Notes under the pieces: model-generated
Seen by the model: the letters and a program-made list of their open reading frames with translations, nothing else
What the model was told of the DNA's origin: nothing
The model's database searches: none
Translations under genes and position numbers: made by a program
Origin: Symsagittifera roscoffensis
Lineage: Eukaryota; Xenacoelomorpha; Acoela; Convolutidae
Length of the DNA: 64,000 bases
Reading direction: 5' to 3'
Assembly (NCBI RefSeq): GCF_963678635.1
Contig: NC_087070.1
Coordinates: forward strand, 24,353,419 to 24,417,418
In this document: one piece after another, positions 45,119 to 56,717 of the stretch
How positions within the stretch are numbered: the stretch's first letter is position 1
Layout of the letters: the number at the start of each line of letters is the position of its first letter

Positions 45119-45775
45119 TCAGGGTATTTCAGGGTACAGTTAGATCAATCAGAACTGTACCTTGATAAAAACTAGTTTTATAAAAACCTCAGTTGATTTT
45201 TGTTCCGAATGTTCAAGACAAAGCGGAATATTCAAGTTGGCGTGGATTTTTATTGTTCCGACTTTCGATCCGAAAGTAACGGAATATTTGTGCTCGGGGT
45301 GGGTTTTTTTTTCTTCAGACAAATTTCGACTTTTTAACTAGCCATTTTTGACGGAAATTTTTCATATCATTCAACAGGTATTGTTGTCCTGAGCTTAAAT
45401 TTGAAAAAATATTTCACCTGTGATCAATTTTCGTAAAGTTATGGGGGTTTAAAGATTGGCATTTTGGCCAATTCGGGAATTTAATTAACGCGCGATATAT
45501 TTCGCGCTATTAACGCGTAAGCGTAGATTTAATCCGTCATAGAAATCGTTCCAAATTGGTTGAAAGAAGCTTATTTGTCATAATTTATTTGTTACTAGAA
45601 GCTAAACTTATCACTTTGTACTTTATATGGCGTGTGGGGGGATGATTTTCACAAAAAATCTCAAATTCTTTTTTTTTCTTTTTTTTATATTTAATTTTTT
45701 CATCATATTTCTGCTTCATAGACCTTAAAAGGCAGTCGAAACATTCAGAGCTTCGCCCTGATACGAGCAGTCTTG
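45119..45775 (-). repeat. Duplicate of 41185-41807 (family A plus 134 bp flank)
   Basis: From TCAGGGTATTTCAGGG onward the 134 bp left of the family A copy at 45253 equals that left of the copy at 41319, including the family B start fragment. The match ends at the distal end of the family A copy. Confidence 0.88.
45253..45775 (-). mobile_element. Family A repeat, complete copy
   Basis: TTGTTCCGACTTTCGATCCG start, GATACGAGCAGTCTTG end. First of three head-to-tail copies. Confidence 0.92.
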
Positions 45776-45878
45776 TTTGTTTAAGGACTGAACAGATCTT
45801 ATGATGACGCTTTCTTTCGTGAAGAAATTCTCTTATAAGACTATTTCTCCTCAACAGACTGCAAAAACATATCACTTA

Positions 45879-46346
45879 TTGTTCCGACTTTCGATACGAA
45901 AGTAACGAAATATTTGTGCTCGGGGTGGGTTCTTTTTCTTCAGACAAATTTCGACTTTTTAACTAGCCATTTTTGACAGAATTTTTAATATCATTCAAAA
46001 GGTATTGTTGTCTTGAGCTTAAATTTGAAAAGATATTTCACCTGTGATCATTTTTCGTAAAGTTATGAGGGTTTAAAGATTGCCATTTTGGTCAATTTGG
46101 GACAATTAACGCGCGATATATTTCGCGCTTTCAACGTGTAAGCGGAGATTTAATCCGTCTTAGAAATCGTTTTTAAACTTTATTTGGCGTGTGGGGGGAT
46201 GATTAATGTCATAAAAAATTTCAAATTTTATAATTTTTTTTTTCATTTTTTTTAATTATATTTAATTTTTTTATGTTACTACTGCTCGATAAACCTGAAA
46301 AGGCAGTCGGAACATTCAGGGCTTCGCCCTGATACGAGCAGTCTTG
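45879..46346 (-). mobile_element. Family A repeat, small internal deletion
   Basis: TTGTTCCGACTTTCGATACG start; deletion after CGTCTTAGAAATCG removes the CCAAATTGG...GTACTTTAT section; normal distal end. Confidence 0.9.
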
Positions 46347-46449
46347 TTTGTTTAAGGACTGAACAGATCGTATGATGACGCTTTCTTTCGGGAACAAATT
46401 CTCTTATAAGACTATTTCTCCTCAACAGACTGCAAAAACATATCACTTA

Positions 46450-46993
46450 GTGTTCCGACTTTCGATACGAAAGTAAGGGAATATTTGTGCTCGGGGTGGG
46501 TTTTTTTTTCTTCAGACAAATTTCGACTTTTTAACTAGCCATTTTTGACGGGAATTTTTTATATCATTTGAAAGCCATTGTTGTCCTGAGCATAAATTTG
46601 AAAAGATATTTCACCTGTGATCATTTTTGTAAAGTTATGAGGGTTTGAAGATTGCCATTTTGGCCATTTTGACCAAATTGGGACAATAAACGCGCGATAT
46701 AATTCGCGCTATTAACGCGTAAGCGGAGATTTGATCCTTCTTATAAATCGTTCCAAATTGGTTGAACGAAGCTTATTTGCCATTATTGATTTATTACAAG
46801 GAACGAAATCTATCTTTTTGTACTTTTTATGGCGTGTGGGAGGAATATTTTCATTTAAAAATTTCAAATTTTAGAGAAAAAAAATTGCATTTTATTTTAT
46901 TTCATTTAATTTTTTTGTGTTTTTACTGCTGCTCAATAAACGTTAAAAGGCAGTCGGAACATTCAGGGCTTGGCCCTGTTACGAGCATTTTTG
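46450..46993 (-). mobile_element. Family A repeat, complete copy
   Basis: GTGTTCCGACTTTCGATACG start; the distal hairpin is changed to GGGCTTGGCCCTGTTACGAG and the end is CATTTTTG. Confidence 0.9.
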
Positions 46994-47203
46994 TTCAGAT
47001 TGTAACACACAGTCGCTGTTTTGTCTCTATCTAAGAACTCCGTGCAAATTCGTTCGAAATTTTTCCTAGGCTGAAAAATTAAGGCACCGGCTCAAGCCTC
47101 TATCATCTAATACCTTGGAAAAATTAATGGCCATCAATTATCTCTTCGAAATCAAATAAAGCCATAACATTAAACTGAAAATGTAACTATCCAAATTACT
47201 AAA

Positions 47204-47298
47204 CAAAACTGCTCGTATCAGGGCAAAGCCCTGAATGTTCCGACTGCCTTTTAAGGTTTATGGAGCAGTAATAACGTTTAAAAGTTCAATGAAATTGT
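47204..47298 (+). mobile_element. Family A repeat, CAAGACTG end only
   Basis: CAAAACTGCTCGTATC, hairpin with GGCAAAGCC, GTTCCGACTGCC, AGCAGTAATAACG; it stops where the inverted duplication arm begins. Confidence 0.88.
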
Positions 47299-47756
47299 TT
47301 TTTTTTGTTTCCGTCTTCGATTGAAAATGTGAGCATATTTTTAGTTTAGGGAGCTGGGAGCAAAAAAGTAATTAATCAAGTTTTGTCGCTCATAATTAAG
47401 TTAGGAAATATTATGCAAAAATTATTTTCACTTAGTTTGCTCTGAAAAACAGCAAGAAGTTACATTTGTGTTGAAAAACCGTTTCTTTTCCACTCCCCTT
47501 TCCCACATTCGAATTTCAGCCATGAAAAACTATTTTAATATTGGCTTAGTCTTATAAAAATTTGCTGACAAATTGATTATTGTGAACAAATTTGTCGTTC
47601 ATAATTTTTATCTTATACCACGCATTGAAGCATAATAATTCGTGAACAACTAAGGGAATGGCTGTTTTGAAATGTGGGGGGAAAATGAAAAAGAGCCAAA
47701 AAAACTTTGCCAAAGCCTGTCATGGAAAAAAAACTGAAAACTGAAGCAAAACTAGA

Positions 47757-47848
47757 CAAGACTGCTCGTATCAGGGCAAAGCCTTGAATGTTCTGACTGC
47801 CTCTTAAGGTCTATGGAGCAGTAAAAACATGAGAAAATTAAATGTAAA
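47757..47848 (+). mobile_element. Family A repeat, CAAGACTG end only
   Basis: Inverted counterpart of 43425-43516; CAAGACTGCTCGTATC, GTTCTGACTGCC, GTCTATGGAGCAGTAAAAAC. Confidence 0.88.
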
Positions 47849-48374
47849 CAAGACTGCTTGTATCAGGGGGAAGCCCTGAATGTTCCGACTGCCTTTTAAG
47901 GTTTATGGAGCAGTAATAACATTAAAAAATTGAATGTAATAAAACAAAATGAATTTTTTTTTCTTTTAAAATTTGAAATTTTTTATGAAAATCATCACCC
48001 CACACGCCACATAAAGTACAAAAGGATAGATTTCACTCCTTGTAACAAACCATTTATAGCGAATAAGCTTCTTTTAACCAATTTGGAACGATTTCTAAGA
48101 CGGAATAACTCTCCGCTTACGCGTTAATAGCCAAATTATATCGCGCGTTAATTGTCCCAAATTGGTCAAAATGGCCAAAATGGCAATCTTTAAACCCTTA
48201 TTACTTTACAAATTACATATCTTTTCAAATTTAAGCTCAGGACAATAATAGTTTTCGAATGATATAAAAAAATCCGTCAAAAATGGCTAGTTAAAAAGTC
48301 GAAATTTGTGTGAAGAAAAACAACCCACCCCGAGCACAAATATTCCGTTACTTTCGTATCGAAAGTCGGAACAA
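47849..48374 (+). mobile_element. Family A repeat, complete copy
   Basis: CAAGACTGCTTGTATC start, CGTATCGAAAGTCGGAACAA end; inverted counterpart of 42904-43424. The inner hairpin has lost one arm (AATAGCCAAATTATATCGCG). Confidence 0.9.
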
Positions 48375-48817
48375 TAAAGGTGTACACGTATTTTTCGATA
48401 TTAAGTTCAGTTATTGTCCTTTTTTTCATCTGATTTGCATTTTTATCGATTGTTTGGTTGTCGCAGTCTTTAAACTTTGCTGAAACTGAGCTTAGCAACA
48501 ATTGCCAAGCAAAAAAAAAATTAAAATAACGCTAGCAGTGTCTTCAAACGATGTTAAAACAAGTAACAATCCGATAAAAATTGTAATATATAGAGTCTAT
48601 TTTTCTGAATGGCAAATTACAGCAAAACGGATTATAATTTTTTAAATATGAACTAAATCGATGCAAAAGGTTAGCTTGCTTGCTGCATAATCATTGCTGA
48701 AAACTTATTAAACGTCGGTGACCTAGAATGATTCTGAGAATGAGTTCTGAGCAGTGAAATTTATTTTGAATCTTCGAAACTTGGTTTTCGCCATTGCAAA
48801 GTTCCTAGTTTTAGTCA

Positions 48818-49334
48818 ATCATAGTCACTGATGTCCATTAAAATTATAAAAATTAAAATTCAAATTAATAGTGTAAGAAAATTATAAAAATTGTTGGATC
48901 CAATTCAAATTTTTTCAAAAGTTTTAATTTTTTCCTGAGAATTTTAAATTATCCTTCAGTCTGTTTTTAGCAATTTTCTGCCAATTTTGGTATTTTTTTG
49001 CAACTTCATGCAAGTAGTTCCCAAACCAATTTTTTCGAACTTTTATAATTGCGACAAAAGTTCATCAAATTTGTCGTGAAAATTTAGATTGTTGGCTTTT
49101 TCCGCGGAACTGTGAAAAGTGAAATTAATTATCATGAACGAACTCTGATCTTTGGCGTCAGATCAAATACAGCTGAAGCAATTTAAATTTTTTTCAATTT
49201 AAATTGGTCGGTTTAAATTAAAATTTTTCATTCAACTTGAGAGGGCTGATAATTTCACATTTAAATAAACTGAAATTTAAATGAAAATTTAAATTAATTT
49301 AAATTTTTTTTTAATGGACATAACAGATCATAGT
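48818..49334. mobile_element. hAT-type MITE, AT-rich, 8-bp target duplication
   Basis: Element 48826-49326 (501 bp). Ends CACTGATGTCCATTAAAA and TTTTAATGGACATAACAG are imperfect inverted repeats. Perfect flanking duplication ATCATAGT at 48818-48825 and 49327-49334. Body rich in AAATTTAAATT palindromes near 49170-49310. Confidence 0.75.
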
Positions 49335-50781
49335 CATTTAGCCCAAAAATGCTAGCAAGTGGCACGAAAAATTGCCACAGCATTTTTTTGCAAATTACCC
49401 GCAAGTGGACAAAGTTTGCCCGCAAGTAGTTCAAAATCTTTGAATATCAAACATTTTTTTTGCAAATGGCCTCAAAATGCAGTAAAAACTGTGTTTAAAG
49501 GAGCAAAAGGGAGTAGGAAAAGAATCAAAGTAAGACTTGCGAATTAGATGCACATAAATTAGACTATTTAACCTTCAGTAATTTAATTGATTCATTTTTT
49601 TGAGAAACAACATTCCTTCTCACAAAACTCGCGGAAACAGACGTTTCGATAATCTAATGCGCTTTATGCTTGTTTTAGGCTATTGAGTTTAATTTATTTT
49701 TTGAAAACAATTCAGCACATAACTGGGAAAACAAACGCAAACCTCTAAACAATCTTGTAGAATAATTGCAAGACTGACCTTCTCTTCACTATTACTAGCA
49801 TTTTTTGTTCAGGTCTTCCTATCCTTACACAGATTTTTATGCGAACTAAATTGGCCATGACGAACATATTTGGTCTTCAATTTTAACCTTGAGGTTTGTG
49901 TGAGGTTGGGGAAAAAAAGAACCGGGGTCTCAATTGGAATCGAAAAATAATTGAATTCTCTAATTCAGATGCGCATGATTGTTTACAACCATCTAATTGT
50001 ACGAAATTGCAATCAAAACGTAGAAATCTCATGATTTTGTTCTTTCTTGCTATGTTGTTTCTTTTCTCTGGAACAATGTGGCTAAATTGAGAATTTTTGA
50101 CCATTTTTTACACAATGGACCTATTTCACTAAGAACTCAATCAATTGGCTCCGTACTTTAAATGTTTTTGAGGAGAAGTGTATTGAACGAAATTTATACG
50201 ATAGTTGATTAATTAGCTGAAAAACGCCCAAATTCAAAACAAGACCGGGTTTTTGGTTTAATACGTAAGCGGACAGATACCCTAAATTTGATGGCAAGCA
50301 AATAGTTTTGAAAAAACAAATTTTTCTTGGACGGGGCTTCCTTTAAATGTAAAACATTCTAGTTTTGGTTGGTGTTGACGTAGTTATATTGATATCTACT
50401 TCGAACTTTTGATAGAATTGGAGAGATCGATTATGTTTGAGAAACAAAGGTAGAACGTGAGGTAACCTTTAGTTATAATTGGTTGCTCGTCTAGTCACAT
50501 CTATCACTGCAGTTCCGGAAGGTATCTAGCGGCAAAACTGTTCCAGTCTTAGCGTCTCGTGCTGGTGTCGACACCTTTTCTCTGTAAGGCACGCTCAAGA
50601 AAAACGCAATAAAAATTTTTTCGAGGCAAAATTATGCCAGTTTTATTGGCCATATTTTCTCGGCGCCCAGAGAATTGAGTGAAACTTAATTTCCGGCAGT
50701 TAGTAAGCTACTATGGCAGTTAGTTAAGTAGGCAATTTTCAGTTAGTGGGGAGAACCGATGAAAACTCCCCTTATGTAAAG

Positions 50782-50991
50782 TTATCTTTTCAGCTGCGGA
50801 GGTTTGGCGGCTCCATCGGTTTTCTCCCGTAAGCTCTCGATAGTGAGGGTGATATGGTGTTCCCGGCAATTAACTAGATAGTCCATGGTGTGTGGTCCTA
50901 TGTAACAATTTAAACAGATGTCGGGTGTATTGTTGCACAGTCTGTGATGGAGCCGAGTAACTAGTACAAAACTCTGCGAATATATTTTTGT
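50782..50991 (-). pseudogene. Probable non-LTR retrotransposon C-terminal fragment
   Basis: About 69 codons on the minus strand: YSQSFVLVTRLHHRLCNNTP, then C-L-N-C-Y-I-G-P-H-T-M-D-Y-L-V-N-C, then a basic tail and stop at 50784-50782. A (T/R)RL-H element followed by CxxC...H...C is the usual C-terminal end of LINE reverse transcriptases. The frame is closed by a stop just upstream and RT itself was not found, so only a 5'-truncated end remains. It is slightly GC-richer than its flanks (50480-50960). Confidence 0.45.
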
Positions 50992-53327
50992 TCAGTTCAA
51001 ATTAGCTAATGAAGTGCATAAGTGATAAGAAAACACATCATTGGGAAGCTGAAACGGTTGTTGAAATGATACCGCAACAGACTCGGGAAGGTTAGTCGGG
51101 GATTATGCATTTTTGCTTGATTCTTTTGCAATTACGGAATCCAAAGAAAAGCAACAACGGTAAAACCATGGAGCAAGTTCAAATTACAGCCTTTTTTATC
51201 TTTTCTTTTTTGATTTTTTGTTTCGGTAAACTCAAAGTGCCAACTAAGCCTCATAATGATTTTTTGATCTATAAGTTATGACTTTCAAATACCTAATCCT
51301 ACACTTTTTTGAAAGTTTTATATTTGGATGGAACTTAATTTGCCAAATCAATGTGTTAAATAGAGTTTCAAGTAAAACAACGTATACAAAATCTGCTGCT
51401 AGTTTGTCATTAAAATTTAATTTTCAAATCGGAAGTAATCACTTTTTGAATGTTGCGAATGGTAATAAATGACAGAGCAGAATAAATTTGTTGCTTTCTA
51501 GATATTGATTTGACTACCACCTGGAATCAAAATAATTTCAAAGCATACTGATTAGGCTTCCGAAAAAATCTATTTTTGCTCTGATGTAGTAGCTTCTCTT
51601 TTTAAGAAAAGCAAGAAACCCGAGTTGACCATCCCTCAAAAAGATTCCCCCAAAGATTTGCGTATGATTAGAAAATTCCGTTATCCTATAACTTTTAATA
51701 AGAAATATTCGAAGATAGCAACAAAGATAGCCAAGGTTCATAAAAATTGCCCGAAACACTTGGAACATGTTTCTGTACCGTAATAACAGATAAAACTCAG
51801 TTTAGCATTTTTTTTTCAAAATTTTGCAACAAAAATTCCGAGATAGTTGTTATGATGTGTGCATTTTCAGCAAAAAATTTGACTTTTTATTTAAATAGCC
51901 TTCTAGCTAATCCTAATAAGCGGTTCGAAATTATTTTGGAGATTAAGAAAATCAACTCTGACGAAACTTTCATAAGCTTTGGACGTATTGTATGTGGGGT
52001 TCGGGTATAGCTCGACGTAAAAAAACTAACTCGATAAAATTAATGAGTTTTTCAATAGCCTCGTGTAACAAAACGCGTCTTTTTGCCTACAAGGTTCTAT
52101 TTTCATTTTCTGCGACACCGGAGAATTTTCAAACAAGTAATAAAAAACTTTTTTTATAAATGGTAACGAAAAGAAAACTGAATAATTTTGGTGGGAAAGT
52201 TTCTTAACTTACAACTTTCTTGTAAGAAAAGTCACTATCTTAAAATTTTCGTATCAGAATAAATCCATGTCTTGTAACATTCTTAGAGCCTAATTTTGTA
52301 AGAAATAGTAATTTTATCATAATCAAAGATCTATGATAGCGACTTTTGGACACCGCGAGAACCGTCGATTTGATAATTCAGCAAAGTAATAACTTTTTCC
52401 AAACAAGCTTAATGCAGTAAATCTAAAAGTGCTCGAAAACTATAGAACTTTAAGTAGCAGCAGCTGTTGTATTTAGCAATAGGAAATTTTTTATGGTACA
52501 AGTGATGTCTCTTTTGGCTAACCAAAAACACTGTCTTTGTTTGGAGATTTGGAGTTTCAATAAGGCTTTCTCTCAAATGAGAAATTTTCTTGCTATTGTG
52601 TTTTGGTACCTAACTCAAATACATATAGCTAAACACATTTTTTTAGGTAAGGAAAATGCCTATCACATAGTTTTCATGCTGAATTTTGTGAATTATATGA
52701 AGATTTATGGAATTGTATGACGTGAGGTTTTAGATAATATTGGACCCTTAAACACATCATCTTCCTTTGTGCATCCTTATTTATGTGCCACCAATTTTTG
52801 TTCTGACTTTCAAGGTTATCAAAGGAAAATGGCCAAAAAGAAAAGCGGCTTTTGAAAGAACTATTTTCTTGCTAGAAATAAAAGTAGATAAAATAAAATA
52901 CCTAAGCAAAAAGACTGATTAGAATTTTGATGTTTGATATCATACATGCCTCCATAATTTTATGTAACCCGACAAACAAAAATGCATTGCAAAAAATTCC
53001 TGTGACAGACGCTTATTTTTTGCAACTCCAGTTAAGTAGAATTTAACATACTTAAATTGCTTTTCGTCTCAATTTTCCCCTCCCAGTGGCAGCAAATTCC
53101 GGCTATCAAATCCGTTTGAAAGCAAATTAATGGTTCCAACTATATGACCTCCGTTCAGTTGAAAGTACTCTTGAGCGACTAGTAATAAACAGCGCTCGAA
53201 ATAAATTCGCGGTGATAAGTTGAGCATTGAAGACAAATGAAGAATGCTAGTTCAGATAAAATAAGCACATGCAATTAGCTAAAAAAAATTGGCCAATATA
53301 GCATTTATTCAAATACAAATCTCGAAA

Positions 53328-53863
53328 CACGACTGCTCGTATCATGGCGAAGCCCTGGGTGTTCCGACTGCATTTTAAGGTTTATTGAGCAGCAATGATA
53401 CATAAAAAAATAAATGAAATAAAATGAAATTTTTTTTCTAAAATTTGAAATTTTTTAATGAAAATCATCCCCCCACACGCCATATAAAATACAAAAAGAT
53501 AGATTTCGTTCCTTGTAACAAATCAATTATGGCAAATAAGCTTCGTTCAACCAATTTGGAACGATTTATAAGACGGATTAAATCTCGCTTACTCGTTAAT
53601 AGCGCGAATTATATTGCGCGTTAATTGTCCCAAATTGGTCAAAATGGCCAAAATGGCAATCTTTAAACCCTCATAATTTTACAAAAAATGATCACAGGTG
53701 AAATATCTTTTCAAATTAAAGCTCAAGACAACAATACCTTTTGAATGATATAAAAAAATTCTATCAGAAATGGCTAGTTAAAAAGTCGAAATTTGTCTGA
53801 AGAAAAAAAAAACCCACCCCGAGCACAAATATTCCGTTATTTTCGTATCGAAAGTCGGAACAA
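53328..53863 (+). mobile_element. Family A repeat, complete copy
   Basis: CACGACTGCTCGTATC start, hairpin slightly mismatched (ATGGCGAAGCCCTGG), CGTATCGAAAGTCGGAACAA end. Distance between ends and all inner landmarks normal. Confidence 0.92.
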
Positions 53864-54976
53864 TAATAACTATGTGACCTCGGCATAGTTTGATAAATTC
53901 AACATAGCAATTGAAAAGTTTCCAGAAAAGTTTTTGTTGCGATCATCAGGTCTCTCCTGATAAAAAAGTTCAGTTCCATTACAAAAAAACTCTATTGGAT
54001 CACCCGCACTGCCGCGAAATGGATTACAAACGATTTATACAGATAATGTAGCAAAAACCTCGAAACAGATCAGCATTGATTAACAATCAAATTAATTTGA
54101 TTAAAAATGTAGCTTAAAAAACCCTTTTCCATCAATAAATCGATTTAATCATTTTTTTTTCAACTTTTTGGTTTGATATTAACAAGAGTTTTTAGAAACA
54201 AAAAACGTTTTAAATTGATTTAAATCGATTTTTGTCCACTTTTTTGGATACTTTTTTAAACAGATTCTATGCAGATTATATTCAGATTTTCTCGGTTATC
54301 AAAAAATAGAGAAAATTGGAAATTTAATTTGTATGCTTTTTATTTGACTTTCGGGTTGATGTTTGGCATGAAAAAGTTCGGAGAGTAACTAGTCTGTATC
54401 TTTTGCACCAAAACATTGCAATTTAATTGCTCTAAATTGAGTTTCTCTAAATTGAGAATCTCATTTCCTTTCACTCAAAAAGAGTTTCCTCTTCAATTCT
54501 ATGTCATTTGCCTCAAATAATTGCGCCTGGAACTTTGAGAAAATGATAAATTGGATAAACTGTTCATTCTTTTACTTTTCCTATCGCAGCAGTCCTTAGA
54601 TTTGGAAAAAAAAGGTTTCCCTTCATCGCAATTTTTGCGGCAAAAAAACTCTTCTTGATTCTCGCTCTCTTTATTTGCGATGGAGGTTTTTTTGAGCTCA
54701 AAAACTTGCTCTATTTTTTTTAAATAAAAATAAATCATTTTTTTGAGATTATTATAGATTCCACTGCTCAGCAAAAACCATGTAAATTAACTTAAACTGA
54801 TTTCATAACCAAAAAAAAAATGTTTTTTTTTCTACCGTAAAAACTCATTCAATCCTTTCTTCTAAATCGATTTTATTTCAAAATTTTATCTGTTGAGAAA
54901 TCGATTTAAATTGATTTCAATCTCAAGTTTGTCAGCGCTGGCACCTAATTAAATGGCATTGGAGCACCTAAGCAAA
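53864..54976. repeat. Region with repeated AAATCGATTTAAAT palindromes
   Basis: AATCGATTTAATC (54137), AAATTGATTTAAATCGATTT (54212) and AAATCGATTTAAATTGATTT (54899) mark both sides of a possible inverted-repeat element ending GTTTGTCAGCGCTG (about 54932-54945). Left end and target duplication not established. No gene seen. Confidence 0.35.
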
Positions 54977-55392
54977 CAAAACTGCTTGTGTCAGGGCAAA
55001 AGCCTGAATCTTACTACGGTCTTTTAAGGCGTATGAAATAGTGTTCGTAATGAATTTTTCTCAATGAAACTTTGTGCTAGGTAAAATTCGAAGTGATTCA
55101 TTTTACATACAGCAAATCTTTAAATAGACCAAATGCCATGCGTCAATTCAATTTGGTCCGATTTCTAAGACGGATTAAATCTTCTCTAATGGATTAAATA
55201 TATCGCGCACTGGTAGTCCCACAGGGTGAATGTATAGTTTTTTTTTATTTTTGCGCTCCGGAAAACAATACTTTTTGTATGAAAGTTTAAAATTCCGTCA
55301 AAAACAGATAGTTAAAAAGTTGATATCTGTCTGAAGAAAAAAAAACTTTCCTTATCACAAATATTTCTTCAGTTTTTCGAAAATTGGAACAA
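54977..55392 (+). mobile_element. Family A repeat, degenerate copy
   Basis: CAAAACTGCTTGTGTCAGGG start, TTTCTAAGACGGATTAAATC, CTGTCTGAAGAAAAAAAAAC, CGAAAATTGGAACAA end. Another fragment in the opposite direction follows at about 55430-55650 (ATGCGTAGGCGGTAATATAATCC). Confidence 0.7.
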
Positions 55393-55742
55393 AAACGCTC
55401 CTACGATACTTAATAGGACCATGAATAGGATACTTAGCGGGCTATCTGTTTCTTACTTTCAATGCGTAGGCGGTAATATAATCCGTTTTAGATAAATCGT
55501 TTCAAACTGAATCGAGGGTAATTGTTTGGCCTTATCAATATCTTACTGGAACGCATCTTTTTTGAACTTTACAGAGCATGGGGTGGAGAACTTTCAAAAA
55601 TAATCATGCAAATTTCACAAAACACATGTTGAGCAGTCCGAAATTGTCAGAGATAGGTGCCGATTTTAAGCTCAGCGAAAAAAATAAACAAATGTTTATC
55701 AACCTGGGTTAATTTTTTTGAATGAATACTTACTGGCTGGCA

Positions 55743-56036
55743 TATAAATTGGATCTACTTAACAATTTCCCCCTATTACAAAAGGGGGGAGGGAATTGTT
55801 AAGTAGGTTCAGCTAGCAAATTACTAGCAAATTAGTCGAACGTTCAGCCAATCAGAATGCAGCAAATTCTGAAACCGAGAAAGTTCTAATTGCCAACATG
55901 TGTTACACTTAGCAAAAAAGCACGTAAAATGAACTAAGCAAATGAGCACGTAAATTATAGGGGGGGAGGGGGGGGAGAGATTCTTAAGTAGGTACCACAG
56001 GGGGGGGGGGGAATTGTTAAGAAGATCCTATAAATC
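55743..56036. mobile_element. hAT-type MITE with G-rich ends
   Basis: Element 55751-56028. Left end GGATCTACTTAACAATTTCC, right end GGAATTGTTAAGAAGATCC. Flanks TATAAATT / TATAAATC agree in 7 of 8. Inside, a hairpin (about 55755-55808) and G runs: G7AG8 at about 55961-55977 and G12 at 56000-56011. Confidence 0.65.
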
Positions 56037-56717
56037 TTCTGGAATTATCACAGTAAAATCATTTTTTGAAGGCAATCAGGCCATTATTGTATTTGAGAAA
56101 ACTGGAACCTGAAATTTCACTCAAATTAATGTCCTTTTTTTTGGTCGATTGATTTGGGTTCAAATTACCAAAAAAAACCGAATCAATTTATGAAACACCT
56201 ATGATGTGAAAAAAACGTCTAAAAATTTATTGTATTTGACGACAAAAAGGACTGTATTACCAAATAAAATGCCAAATTATTTTCTTTGAAAACTGTATAA
56301 AACTTTGAGCCCTAATTTTTTTTCCAAAAAAATTTCGAACCCAACAAAAATGTCAGTTTGCTTGGTTCACAAATGGCCCAGTAGATATCGCATATATGTA
56401 AGCCGAACGAATCCACCCAAGACTTACGGTTTTAAGAGTGTTTTATTGGGTCCAGTTTTTTTTTCATCTGGTTATCTTATAATAATTTTGGTAAAAACCA
56501 AGGCCACGGTTTTTCATCCTTTTTGTCTAAATCTTTAGAAAACAGATTTTTTTCTCAAAATCTTTCAAGTTTTCCGGATAATTTAAACCACCTGCGTAAG
56601 GATATAGTTTTCAAAATAATAGCTGCTTTGTGCTAAGTTCGGGTTTAGTCCTCCCATGAGTTTGTGATTGGAGATCTGAAAATTTGATTTCTTGAAATTA
56701 ACTTGAAACTGGAAAAT

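Larger units (their letters stand above)
45776..46993 (-). repeat. Head-to-tail array: spacer-A-spacer-A
   Basis: The spacer TTTGTTTAAGGACTGAACAG...AAAACATATCACTTA (about 103 bp) occurs at 45776-45878 and 46347-46449 with three or so changes; each is followed by a family A copy in the same direction. With the copy ending at 45775 the order is A-spacer-A-spacer-A. Confidence 0.92.
47294..48374 (-). repeat. Long inverted duplication, right arm
   Basis: Reverse complement of 42904-43983: GTTTCCGTCTTCGATTG at the left, 465 bp of shared non-element sequence, then a family A end (47757) and a complete family A copy (47849-48374). Confidence 0.88.

Noticed and set aside
45585-45875. Open frames of 60-96 codons inside family A copies (also 8429-8644, 28052-28330, 46762-47034, 48277-48501)
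   Set aside because: They differ in phase and content from copy to copy and are closed in most; family A has no conserved reading frame.
42904-48374. CRISPR-like array from regularly repeated family A sequences
   Set aside because: Repeat units are 500 bp, in both orientations, in animal DNA with spliced genes; no short regular repeats and spacers.
51747-52010. 87-codon open frame
   Set aside because: Ordinary AT-rich chance frame (F/K/N/S-rich), no motif, no flanking splice logic.
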